From Treponema bryantii (GTDB taxonomy: Bacteria; Spirochaetota; Spirochaetia; Treponematales; Treponemataceae): a DNA stretch of 38,787 bases. Where the stretch lies: positions 1-38,787 of the forward strand of contig SUWN01000023.1 in assembly GCA_015061465.1 (NCBI GenBank), read 5' to 3'. The translations under genes were made by a program, and so were the position numbers. The notes below the pieces were generated by a model. The model had not been told where the DNA came from, did not search any database, and saw nothing but the letters and a program-made list of their open reading frames with translations. This document shows positions 1-6,812 of this stretch, one piece after another; the stretch's first letter is position 1, and each line of letters opens with the position of its first letter.

Positions 1-593
1 GTTCTACAAGTATCCAAAACGAAATGAAACTCGAAATTGAAAACAAAGAAATTATCCAAATGCTCGGACTTGAAAAATCCCTTGTTTATTTTACAACTTC
101 ATTAAAAAGCAATCGTCTTTTACTTCAGAAAATGTCCAAAACTCGGCTTATTAAATTTGATGAAGAAGACATCGATTTTGTAGAAGGCGTAGAAATTGAC
201 AACAGACAGGCAATTGAAATGGCGGACACATATTCAGACATTCTTTTTGGCGTAATGAACGCGTATTCATCCATTATTTCAAACAACTTGAACGTCGTAA
301 TGAAAAAACTTGCAATCATCAACCTTGTAATGATGGTTCCAACTTTTATCACAAGTTTCTTTGGAATGAACTATCCACTTCCATTTGAAAGTTTTGGCAG
401 ATTTGCAGTTGTGATAGTTTCAGGAATTTGTTTTGTATCAATTTTTCTTGCAAATTGGATGCTCAACATCGACAAAAACAATCTAAATATCAGACGATTA
501 AAAATCCGAACAAACAAAAAACAAAGAAAAATTGTCCGAAAACAAACTCGCGAAATAAAAAAACAAGAAAAAATGTTACAAAAAATCAAATAA
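1..593 (+). CDS. corA: CorA-family divalent cation transporter, C-terminal part (5' end outside window)
   Basis: Membrane channel of the CorA family for uptake of Mg2+ or related divalent cations; only the C-terminal part is present. The frame is open to the left edge, so the ATG at 24 is internal and not the start. Visible parts: the end of the cytoplasmic stalk helix (LEKSLVYFTTSLKSN, then a long acidic helix), a first membrane helix (around LAIINLVMMVPTFITSFF), the family signature GMN (FFGMNYPLPF) in the periplasmic loop, a second membrane helix (FAVVIVSGICFVSIFLANWM), and a strongly basic cytoplasmic tail of about 35 residues. The two-helix, GMN-loop, basic-tail order is exactly that of CorA. 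The basic tail is longer than usual. The secreted SUMF1-fold gene follows after 32 bp. Metal specificity (Mg, Co or Ni) cannot be read from this part. Confidence 0.93.
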   Translation, partial: STSIQNEMKLEIENKEIIQMLGLEKSLVYFTTSLKSNRLLLQKMSKTRLIKFDEEDIDFVEGVEIDNRQAIEMADTYSDILFGVMNAYSSIISNNLNVVMKKLAIINLVMMVPTFITSFFGMNYPLPFESFGRFAVVIVSGICFVSIFLANWMLNIDKNNLNIRRLKIRTNKKQRKIVRKQTREIKKQEKMLQKIK

Positions 594-625
594 GATTTTT
601 TATTTAAATAGAACGGAGGACTCCA

Positions 626-1558
626 ATGAAAAAAACATTTGCAATCGTAAGTCTTTTGGCGATAACAATTTTTTCAGTTTTTGCGCAAGATAATTTTAAA
701 CATATTAGTTTTGTCACATTCAATTCAAAGCTTTCTTACACAATAGGCGAAGATTCACAATCATTTACAGCGCAAAGAACCCTTTCTCCATTTTCTATAA
801 ATAAATACGAAACAACATACGGACTTTGGTATCAAACACGTATTTTGGCACAAGAAAAAGGATATTATTTCAAAAATCCAGGCCAGCCAGGTTCAGACGG
901 AAAATACGGGGCAAAAGCCGACGAAACAAATTCACATTTTCCAGTAACAATGATTAGTTGGTACGACGCAATTGTTTGGTGTAACGCACTTAGCGAATTA
1001 AAAGGTCGAACCCCATGTTACACATATCAAGGCGAAATTTTACGAGATTCATCTGACACAGCAGCGTGCGATTTGGCAACTTGCGACTGGACAGCAAACG
1101 GATTTAGATTGCCAAGTGAATCAGAATGGGAATTTGCAGCTCGTTGTACAAAATTTGGAACACAAAAGGGAAACCTTATCAGCGGACAATCTCCAAACGA
1201 AGGCGAAGAATCTGCCCTTTTATATTGTTGGAATTTTCAAAACGCCGACCAAACAAGAATCGTTGGAACAGCAGGAGTTCCTTTTGACCCAGAAAACATC
1301 GCAACACCAGCGAGCGGAAATTCAAACTTTGCAGGAATCTTTGATATGAGCGGAAACGTTCTTGAATTTTGTTGGGATTGGTTTGCAAGTTACACAGAAA
1401 AAAATTTGTACGGCCCACAAATGGGATTTGAACGCGTGAGCCGAGGCGGAAGTTTTAGCATGTACACGCCATTTTTATTTTCCGGCGACCGCTATTCCTT
1501 TGACCCAAACGAAACATACAATTACATGGGCTTTAGAATAGCAGCAACCGCAAAATAA
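626..1558 (+). CDS. Secreted SUMF1/FGE-fold protein lacking the catalytic cysteines
   Basis: A 310-residue exported protein of the formylglycine-generating-enzyme (SUMF1) fold. Residues 1-20 are a signal peptide with likely cleavage after VFA (MKKTFAIVSLL...FSVFA|QD). Family landmarks in order: INKYETTYGLWYQ near the start of the domain, FPVTMISWYDAIVWCNALS, the FRLPSESEWEFAAR signature, GIFDMSGNVLEFCWDW, and RVSRGGSF near the C-terminus. True FGE oxidases have a cysteine pair after the RGGS motif; here that segment (residues about 283-310) contains no cysteine, so sulfatase-type oxidase activity is unlikely. Proteins of this kind in treponemes may be binding or structural modules, which is inference. 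The start is fixed by a good ribosome site (GGAGGA, 614-619) ending 6 nt before the ATG. It lies 32 bp after the CorA gene and is followed immediately by repeat element A. Confidence 0.85.
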   Translation: MKKTFAIVSLLAITIFSVFAQDNFKHISFVTFNSKLSYTIGEDSQSFTAQRTLSPFSINKYETTYGLWYQTRILAQEKGYYFKNPGQPGSDGKYGAKADETNSHFPVTMISWYDAIVWCNALSELKGRTPCYTYQGEILRDSSDTAACDLATCDWTANGFRLPSESEWEFAARCTKFGTQKGNLISGQSPNEGEESALLYCWNFQNADQTRIVGTAGVPFDPENIATPASGNSNFAGIFDMSGNVLEFCWDWFASYTEKNLYGPQMGFERVSRGGSFSMYTPFLFSGDRYSFDPNETYNYMGFRIAATAK

Positions 1559-1561
1559 TCC

Positions 1562-2128
1562 TACGATTAAATTAAACATATAAAGAAAAAACATCGAGCA
1601 AAAAAGGCTCCCGTGAATAACCGTACTTATGCTCCGCCGAGAGATAGCACGGACTTTTGAACATCGTATAACGTTAAAATGTCTTGTCCGTGCTTCCAGT
1701 TTTGTAGTTTCTACAAAACTGGTGGCGCAGCAAGATAAGTTCGCAATAAAAATGAGCAGCTGCGCCAACGAACATTCACTCCGCCTTTTTCAGACAATTT
1801 TTTTATATGTTTATTTTATCGAATTTACCCGGAATTTTTAAATGAATTTTACATATACCAACGTTCGTATTTTAGATATTTCCGCCCATTTTGATAAATT
1901 AAACAATTATAAATAATGTTTAAAAAAATAGATTTTGCGCGAGCGTACGGAGGTTGGTGCAAAGACACTCTGCTTGTGGCAGCCACAATAGTGGCTGGTT
2001 CTATAGTTTCTATACCACAAGCAGCGTGTAGCGAGTTATCGAGCGGTTTTGTGCCAGCCTACGTAAGCGGGAGCAATTATAAATTGTTTTTGTTAAGTCT
2101 TTGGTTTTAATTGTTTAATTTAATCCTA
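1562..2128. repeat. Repeat element A: modular inverted-repeat (MITE-like) element, 567 bp
   Basis: Non-coding element bounded by 17-bp terminal inverted repeats: TACGATTAAATTAAACA at 1562-1578 and its complement TGTTTAATTTAATCCTA at 2112-2128 (one mismatch). A second copy lies at 17227-17731. The left half repeats an internal inversion (AAACATATAAA near 1574, TTTATATGTTT at 1802-1812). The right half is a nested unit of its own: AAATTAAACAATT near 1896 pairs with AATTGTTTAATTT at the right end. The middle holds three strong hairpins: 1646-1654/1686-1694 (9 bp), 1696-1707/1711-1722 (12-bp stem, 3-nt loop) and 1724-1731/1759-1766 (8 bp). In the right half, CTGCTTGTGG pairs with CCACAAGCAG and encloses a 7-bp CAGCCAC/GTGGCTG hairpin. 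No transposase is present. It covers the whole gap between the SUMF1-fold gene and the phosphoesterase gene. Confidence 0.85.
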
Positions 2129-2813
2129 CACTTTCTAAAGAAGCCGAAACAACAGTCCAACTATCTCCAGATTTTTTTACTTCAAGCCAAGCGTAATTTC
2201 CTTCCATAAGCGCGCCTGGATTTATAACTGTAGTGTTTCCAATTTTTTCCACGCCTTTACCTTCGTGAACGTGCCCCGTAATAACAGCCAAAGGTTGGTT
2301 TTCCAAAATAAAATCAGCAAATTTTTGGCTACCAACATGAAGTTCTGGATTTACGGCATCGCAAATTGTATTTTTTGGAGGATTGTGACTAATCAAAATA
2401 ACTTTATTCCAAAGAGATTTGTCACCACTTTCATTACAAGCATTTAAAACAATATCAAAATCAGACAAAATATCATCTTCTTCACGTTCAAATTCAGTTT
2501 TTCCAGTAAAAATTGTCGCCCCACCGCTACCAGCAAAAGCAAGTCCATCATGAAAAACCAAACTTTTTTGAACAGAAACGTCTTTTTCTTCAAGAATTTC
2601 TACAAAATCAGGAGAATCACAGTTTCCTAAAACAGAAAAAATAGTGTCGTGCTTCAAACAAAGATTATACAAAGCATCAGCGCCAGTTTCAGGTTTAAAA
2701 CATTCCGCAAAATCCCCCGCAAACAAAACCGCATCAGCTTCTTTAAATTGCGCGTCCATTTTGTCCAAAACATCATTTTTTGCATGCAAATCGCTAATCA
2801 CTAAAAATTTCAT
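2115..2813 (-). CDS. Calcineurin-like metallophosphoesterase (YfcE/MJ0936-like)
   Basis: A 232-residue cytoplasmic phosphodiesterase of the calcineurin-like superfamily, using two metal ions. All motif blocks are present: SDLHAKN (D-x-H, residues 7-13), AGDFAE (GD), GNCDSPD (GNxD), ISHNPP, and GHVHEGKG followed by NPGALMEGNYA. The small size and lack of a signal peptide match the YfcE/MJ0936 group, whose natural substrates are mostly unknown. The start has a clear ribosome site (ACGGAGG) upstream of the ATG. It lies downstream of hisC on the same strand, 150 bp away, with a palindromic repeat in between, so co-transcription is possible but uncertain. The last codons (VGLN, stop) fall inside the right terminal inverted repeat of element A, so the element seems to supply or overlap the C-terminus. 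Confidence 0.88.
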   Translation of the reverse strand: MKFLVISDLHAKNDVLDKMDAQFKEADAVLFAGDFAECFKPETGADALYNLCLKHDTIFSVLGNCDSPDFVEILEEKDVSVQKSLVFHDGLAFAGSGGATIFTGKTEFEREEDDILSDFDIVLNACNESGDKSLWNKVILISHNPPKNTICDAVNPELHVGSQKFADFILENQPLAVITGHVHEGKGVEKIGNTTVINPGALMEGNYAWLEVKKSGDSWTVVSASLESVGLN

Positions 2814-2829
2814 TTTTCCTCCGTATATT

Positions 2830-2962
2830 CTTTTGGGCGACCGAGCAGGCTTTTCGCCATCGCTTGAAACTTCGCACCTTTGTGCTCGTTGCGAAACTCG
2901 CTATTCGCTCCATTCCTTCGGAACGCCTGCGGCGTGGCTACAATCCTTGTCGCAAAATCTTT
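2830..2962. repeat. Hairpin-rich palindromic extragenic repeat
   Basis: A GC-richer stretch filling the gap between hisC and the phosphoesterase gene. GCAGGC (2845-2850) pairs with GCCTGC (2925-2930) to close a domain of about 85 nt. Inside are TTCGCA/TGCGAA (2871-2876/2890-2895) enclosing GCAC-CTTT-GTGC, and TTCC-TTC-GGAA (2913-2923). The TTCGCAAC string on the minus strand also occurs in the repeats at 30013-30048 and 38426-38482, so these may be one family of modular hairpins. It is not a simple terminator because there is no T-run after the outer stem. It is likely a genome-wide extragenic palindrome; only one full copy is in this window. Confidence 0.6.
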
Positions 2963-2963
2963 T

Positions 2964-4127
2964 TTAGCATTCCGCTAAAATTTTCTCAAAAATATTTTTT
3001 AATTTCGACATTTGTTCTTTAGTTCCAATCGTGATTCGTACAAAATCATCAATTCCTTTTGTAGCAAAATGTCTGATTAAAATTCCTTCTTCTTTTACTT
3101 TTTTATACAAAACATCGCCTGAAATCTGAGGATGTTTTACAAACAAAAAGTTAGTTTGACTTTTTGTAACAAAAAATCCTTTTCGAATTAAAAAGTCATA
3201 AAATTTCTCGCGTTCTTGTACAACTAATTTTGAAGTTTTTACATAATAAGCCACATCTTCACAAGCAGAAATTCCACTTACTTGAGAAATCGCGTCAATT
3301 GGAAAGTGATTCACACAATTTTTTACAGTAAAAACAGTTTTAATAAGTTCAGGATTTGCAACAATATAACCCAAACGTTGGCCTGCTCCACACAAACTTT
3401 TACTAAAAGTGCGAACAATAATCAAATTGTCAAAATCTTTTATTAAAGGAATGCAAGATTCACCGCCAAAATCAACGTATGCTTCGTCAACAATAAAGAT
3501 TTCATCTTTATTTGCGCTTTCAAGCATTTTTCTAACTTGTTCGCGTTTTATTCCAATTGCTGTTGGCGCGTTTGGATTTGCAAAAATAATTCCGCTTTTA
3601 TTTTCTTTGGCACGATTCACCATTTCTTCCATATTGAGCGACCAATCTTCATTAAGCGGAACTAAATCCATAGGAATATCGTAATAACCAGCGTAAACAG
3701 GATAAAAACTGTAAGTAAATTCTGGCATTACAAATTTTTTGCTAGAATCAAAAAAGGCATAAAAAATAAAAGATAAAACTTCATCGCTTCCGTTACCACT
3801 GTAAATCATATCTGGCGTAACAGTAAAAGGAATTTTATCTTCATCACTTGGAAAAACATTTTTCCCATCAACTTTTGCATTACACAAAACGCCGCCACTT
3901 TGATTGAGCATTTTTGCAATTGCTTCGTTCAACTTTACAGAATCTGGGTCTGGATAAAGTCCCATTTTTTCAGGATTATTTTTTATAAATTTAATAACAT
4001 TTTTTGCAACATTTTTGCTTGGTGGGTAAGGATTTTCGTTCGCGTTGAGTTTTATATAAACTCTGTCCTTTGGTTGTTCACCAGGCACATAAGGATGCAA
4101 TTTTTCTACACGTTTTGAAACATTCAT
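2964..4127 (-). CDS. hisC: Histidinol-phosphate aminotransferase
   Basis: PLP-dependent fold-type I aminotransferase (387 residues) that transfers an amino group from glutamate to imidazole-acetol phosphate in histidine synthesis. Visible landmarks: LNANENPYPPSK near the N-terminus, SGNGSDEVL (residues about 110-118, phosphate/PLP binding), FANPNAPTAIG (about 182-192), IVDEAYVDFG (about 212-221), the Schiff-base lysine in TFSKSLCGAGQRLGY (K243), and FVRITIGT near the end. Related aromatic aminotransferases share this fold, so substrate is assigned by motif style only. It is about 30 residues longer than usual, with an insertion around 76-102. No ribosome site is present; instead TTGAAA-17 bp-TAGAAT lies directly upstream with only 6 nt between the -10 box and the ATG. 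No other his gene is nearby. Confidence 0.9.
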   Translation of the reverse strand: MNVSKRVEKLHPYVPGEQPKDRVYIKLNANENPYPPSKNVAKNVIKFIKNNPEKMGLYPDPDSVKLNEAIAKMLNQSGGVLCNAKVDGKNVFPSDEDKIPFTVTPDMIYSGNGSDEVLSFIFYAFFDSSKKFVMPEFTYSFYPVYAGYYDIPMDLVPLNEDWSLNMEEMVNRAKENKSGIIFANPNAPTAIGIKREQVRKMLESANKDEIFIVDEAYVDFGGESCIPLIKDFDNLIIVRTFSKSLCGAGQRLGYIVANPELIKTVFTVKNCVNHFPIDAISQVSGISACEDVAYYVKTSKLVVQEREKFYDFLIRKGFFVTKSQTNFLFVKHPQISGDVLYKKVKEEGILIRHFATKGIDDFVRITIGTKEQMSKLKNIFEKILAEC

Positions 4128-4133
4128 ATTTTC

Positions 4134-4162
4134 ATTCTAATATTTACACCCGGATATTTCAA
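4134..4162 (-). promoter_or_regulatory. hisC promoter, predicted leaderless
   Basis: On the minus strand TTGAAA (4157-4162) and TAGAAT (4134-4139) are separated by exactly 17 bp. Only 6 nt (GAAAAT) separate the -10 box from the hisC ATG, so transcription should start at or next to the start codon. No Shine-Dalgarno is present. Confidence 0.7.
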
Positions 4163-4266
4163 GCAAAACAAAAAGTATCATAAATAATAAAAAAATTAGT
4201 TTGACCATAAAAATATACGGAATTTTACTCTTTTTTTTTATGAATAAGTGGTGTAAAATTGATAAC

Positions 4267-6162
4267 ATGGTAATTACAACAGCAAATTTAAGTTCTATAA
4301 TCCGACACTATGCAGAAAAGCAAAAATCTCCTTTTATTGATTTAAGAGAATTCTGTGGCTATGTAAGAAAATACGCAGAACGTCACGTAGAAGAACAAGC
4401 CGAACTTGTAAAATATCTTGGAGACTCAACAGGAACTGTTCTAGCAGAATTAAAAGGATTAGAAGAAAAAAAACTTGCTATTTTAATAGACAATAACAAC
4501 AAAAAAATGATTGTTTCAATTTCTTACTTTGCAGTCAAATTTGCAAATAGATATAAAGAAATGCACAAAAACGAAACAATTCCATTTCCGCTTACCACTG
4601 ATTTACCTAAAAAATTTCCAATTAATATTTTAGATGTAAAATACGCATCTACATACATTCCATCGATTACTGAAAAACAAAATACAAAATCACCTTTGCT
4701 ATATATTTTGAATTTTGAAAAAAACATTCCTTCCATCCTTTTACCAGCGTGTGTACCTTTGAATGTTTTAGTAGAAATTGCACAAAGTAAAATCCTGAAA
4801 ATCTTAAAAAAAGATGAATATCACGATTATTTCTTAAAAAAATTGCGTTCCACAAATCCAACAAAAGAAATTGCTATAAAAAATTTCTTCTCGCATTTTA
4901 TAGATATTCCGCAACAAAAAGCGATTGATGTTACTGGTGGCGATGAATATTATTTATGGAGCCAACTTTGTTATTTTATTCGTCAAGATTTTGAAAAAAT
5001 TCAAGACAGAACTGGTGAAGACATCAATATTTTACAAGCAATTGCAATTTCTGAAATTTATAATGTTTTCTTAAAACAAAAATTTCAGGAAGAAAAGCAA
5101 CGTGAACAAGCGCTTAAATCACTAGAAACAGCGTTGGCTCAATCACCTTACTTCTTCTCAATGAATCAGATTATAAAATTCCACGATGAAAGCGGTCGTC
5201 TTTTATACGGTCAATATTCAGAAGATGATTTAAGAGAATTCTTACAAAAGATGACAACTGAAGGAGAAGAAACAAAACTTCCTCCACTTTTAGTTTTTAA
5301 AGTTGAATCTGGCACAAGATATTATGTTTTTAAAAACAAAATAAATCATTTATTATTCAAACTTTGTAACGAAGCTCACGACGCTATTGAAAACATTCTT
5401 TTAGACAAATGGTACAATCTTCTTCTAAATTACGAAAAACGCCCGGAAATGACAGACACAAACAAGTTTGAAGAATGTTTACACACTTTAGTAGAATCTG
5501 TTTCACCAGTTCTTCATTCTTTATTAAACGCAAACTTTATCACATTACTCGGTTATGAAGATGATGACCCAACAATTACATTCCATTTATTCTCAAACGG
5601 AAAACTATTACCTTACAGAGAACTATTAATGTTGAATAATTCACACATTCTTTCAAAAGCAAAAGCAAGACTTCCATTCATATATTCATTACCAATAATT
5701 TCTTGGATTGTTAGTTTGTTCAGATCAAAAAAGAAAGTTAAAACTTCATATGCAGACAAACAAATCAAAAAAGAAGAGGAAGAGTCTCACGTTCCTTCAA
5801 CAAGCAAATTATCTAAGCAAGAAATTCTTGTAGCAAAAGCAAAAGAAATCAGTGCTGATTTTGTCCCAGAAGGTTCAACTATCGACCGTGAATTAGACTA
5901 TCTAAATAAGCAATGGAATAAATTGATTACCCACGAAGCAAATATGAACTTAACAGAAGACGTAAATGCTTTAATTAGGGATTACACTCGTCGAGTTTCA
6001 AAAACATTGACAGAATCTACTTTCACAAAAGAACGAATAAAAAATCTTGCCGAAGCGTTGGTAAAAACACCAAATATGCAAAAAATTCGAGAAGAAAAAG
6101 CGCTTACAGAGTACGTAACGCTTTATATGATAAGACTTTTGTGTAACGCACCTAAAAAATAA
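4267..6162 (+). CDS. Unrecognised 631-residue protein with one central hydrophobic segment
   Basis: I do not recognise a family. The protein is largely charged and helical in appearance, with Lys/Glu-rich stretches. There is one hydrophobic segment (FIYSLPIISWIVSLF, near residue 480) followed at once by a basic-acidic linker (RSKKKVK ... KKEEEESHV). The N-terminal part carries a conserved-looking block (RHYAEKQKSPFIDLREFCG) and the C-terminal about 120 residues (from DFVPEGSTIDRELDYLN) form another helical block. There is no signal peptide, so a cytoplasmic protein that touches or crosses the membrane once is possible. The start at 4267 (MVITTANLSS) is preferred over the in-frame TTG at 4201, because the upstream stretch is low complexity and a -10-like TAAAAT (4254-4259) lies 7 nt before this ATG. 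It is divergent from hisC. The length and intact frame leave no doubt that it is a gene. Confidence 0.75.
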   Translation: MVITTANLSSIIRHYAEKQKSPFIDLREFCGYVRKYAERHVEEQAELVKYLGDSTGTVLAELKGLEEKKLAILIDNNNKKMIVSISYFAVKFANRYKEMHKNETIPFPLTTDLPKKFPINILDVKYASTYIPSITEKQNTKSPLLYILNFEKNIPSILLPACVPLNVLVEIAQSKILKILKKDEYHDYFLKKLRSTNPTKEIAIKNFFSHFIDIPQQKAIDVTGGDEYYLWSQLCYFIRQDFEKIQDRTGEDINILQAIAISEIYNVFLKQKFQEEKQREQALKSLETALAQSPYFFSMNQIIKFHDESGRLLYGQYSEDDLREFLQKMTTEGEETKLPPLLVFKVESGTRYYVFKNKINHLLFKLCNEAHDAIENILLDKWYNLLLNYEKRPEMTDTNKFEECLHTLVESVSPVLHSLLNANFITLLGYEDDDPTITFHLFSNGKLLPYRELLMLNNSHILSKAKARLPFIYSLPIISWIVSLFRSKKKVKTSYADKQIKKEEEESHVPSTSKLSKQEILVAKAKEISADFVPEGSTIDRELDYLNKQWNKLITHEANMNLTEDVNALIRDYTRRVSKTLTESTFTKERIKNLAEALVKTPNMQKIREEKALTEYVTLYMIRLLCNAPKK

Positions 6163-6205
6163 CTTTTTTTTCACTTTTTTTTAATTTTTTTCTCAAAAAA
6201 TGGTC

Positions 6206-6232
6206 CGAAAAAATCTTTTTCGTACATATTAT
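6206..6232 (+). promoter_or_regulatory. ssb upstream region: small hairpin and -10 box
   Basis: After the preceding gene (stop at 6162) a T-rich stretch leads to the hairpin CGAAAAA-ATC-TTTTTCG (6206-6222), which may end that transcript. It is followed by TATTAT (6227-6232), a plausible -10 box. Transcription from it would give ssb a leader of roughly 60 nt, unlike most genes here. Confidence 0.4.
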
Positions 6233-6298
6233 ATATAGGGATTTTTTTTAGTTCCTATTTGTCTGGCCGGACGTGAATTTTTATAAGTAGAGGTGTTT

Positions 6299-6718
6299 AT
6301 GAACCAGTTGAATTCTCTTATTCTTGAGGGAAACGTTGTTAGACAAGCTGAATGTGTGGAACCTACAAAAGGTTTTAAAGTGTGCAAGTTTCCAATTGCT
6401 GTGAATCGGTTTTCTAAAAATTCAAACGGGGAAGCTTATGAAGAAGTTTCGTTTTTTGATGTAGAAGCCTATGGAAAAATGGCCGAAGTGTGTGAAAAAA
6501 ATAGCACAAAGGGTCGTGGGTTGCGCGTTGTTGGAAGGTTAAAGCAAAATCGTTGGAAAGATGCGGATGGAAAAACTCAAAGCAAAATATTTGTAGTTGC
6601 GGAACACATTGAGTACAAACCAAAAACTCAAAAAGATTTTGAAAATGGGGCTGTGAATAGTTCTTCTCCAAAGACAGTCGCATATGAAGAATCTTATGAA
6701 GATGAAGCTGTGTTTTAA
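6299..6718 (+). CDS. ssb: Single-stranded DNA-binding protein
   Basis: A 139-residue SSB of the OB-fold family that coats single-stranded DNA in replication and repair. Visible: LNSLILEGNVVRQ at the N-terminus, FPIAVNRFSKN, FFDVEAYGKMAE, GLRVVGRLKQNRWKDADGKTQSKIFVVAEHIEY, then a short acidic linker. The C-terminal tip is EDEAVF. It keeps the acidic character and terminal phenylalanine of the protein-interaction tail but not the usual DDDIPF. The start is the ATG at 6299 rather than the GTG two codons upstream, because AGAGG (6289-6293) sits 5 nt before it. It is free-standing, not in the usual rpsF-ssb-rpsR operon, and is followed by a bidirectional hairpin at 6766-6795. Confidence 0.93.
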   Translation: MNQLNSLILEGNVVRQAECVEPTKGFKVCKFPIAVNRFSKNSNGEAYEEVSFFDVEAYGKMAEVCEKNSTKGRGLRVVGRLKQNRWKDADGKTQSKIFVVAEHIEYKPKTQKDFENGAVNSSSPKTVAYEESYEDEAVF

Positions 6719-6765
6719 CACATCTTCTGTTTTGAAAATTAACGTCTAATTTTTTGAGGAAATGT

Positions 6766-6795
6766 AGTGTGAAAAAAGTAAAACTTTTTCACACT
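6766..6795. terminator. Bidirectional terminator between ssb and the U32 gene
   Basis: Perfect 11-bp stem AGTGTGAAAAA / TTTTTCACACT with an 8-nt loop, between two convergent genes. The A and T tracts are within the stem, so it can serve both strands. Confidence 0.7.
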
Positions 6796-6812
6796 TCTAT
6801 TTCCTCTCTAAA

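Noticed and set aside
1916..2110. 64-residue ORF in repeat element A, similar to a 66-residue ORF in element B
   Set aside because: No ribosome site, and the differences between copies are non-synonymous in this frame. The DNA is better explained by nested hairpins; kept only as part of the repeat.
1562..2128. Integron attC site or CRISPR repeat as explanation of the hairpins
   Set aside because: No integrase, no regularly spaced repeats, and no attC core pair seen at the stem ends.
2644..2967. 107-residue plus-strand ORF over the extragenic repeat
   Set aside because: Overlaps a well-supported phosphoesterase gene and a palindromic repeat; a shadow ORF.
4201..4266. N-terminal extension of the 4267 gene from a TTG
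   Set aside because: Low-complexity region upstream of a -10-like box, no ribosome site.
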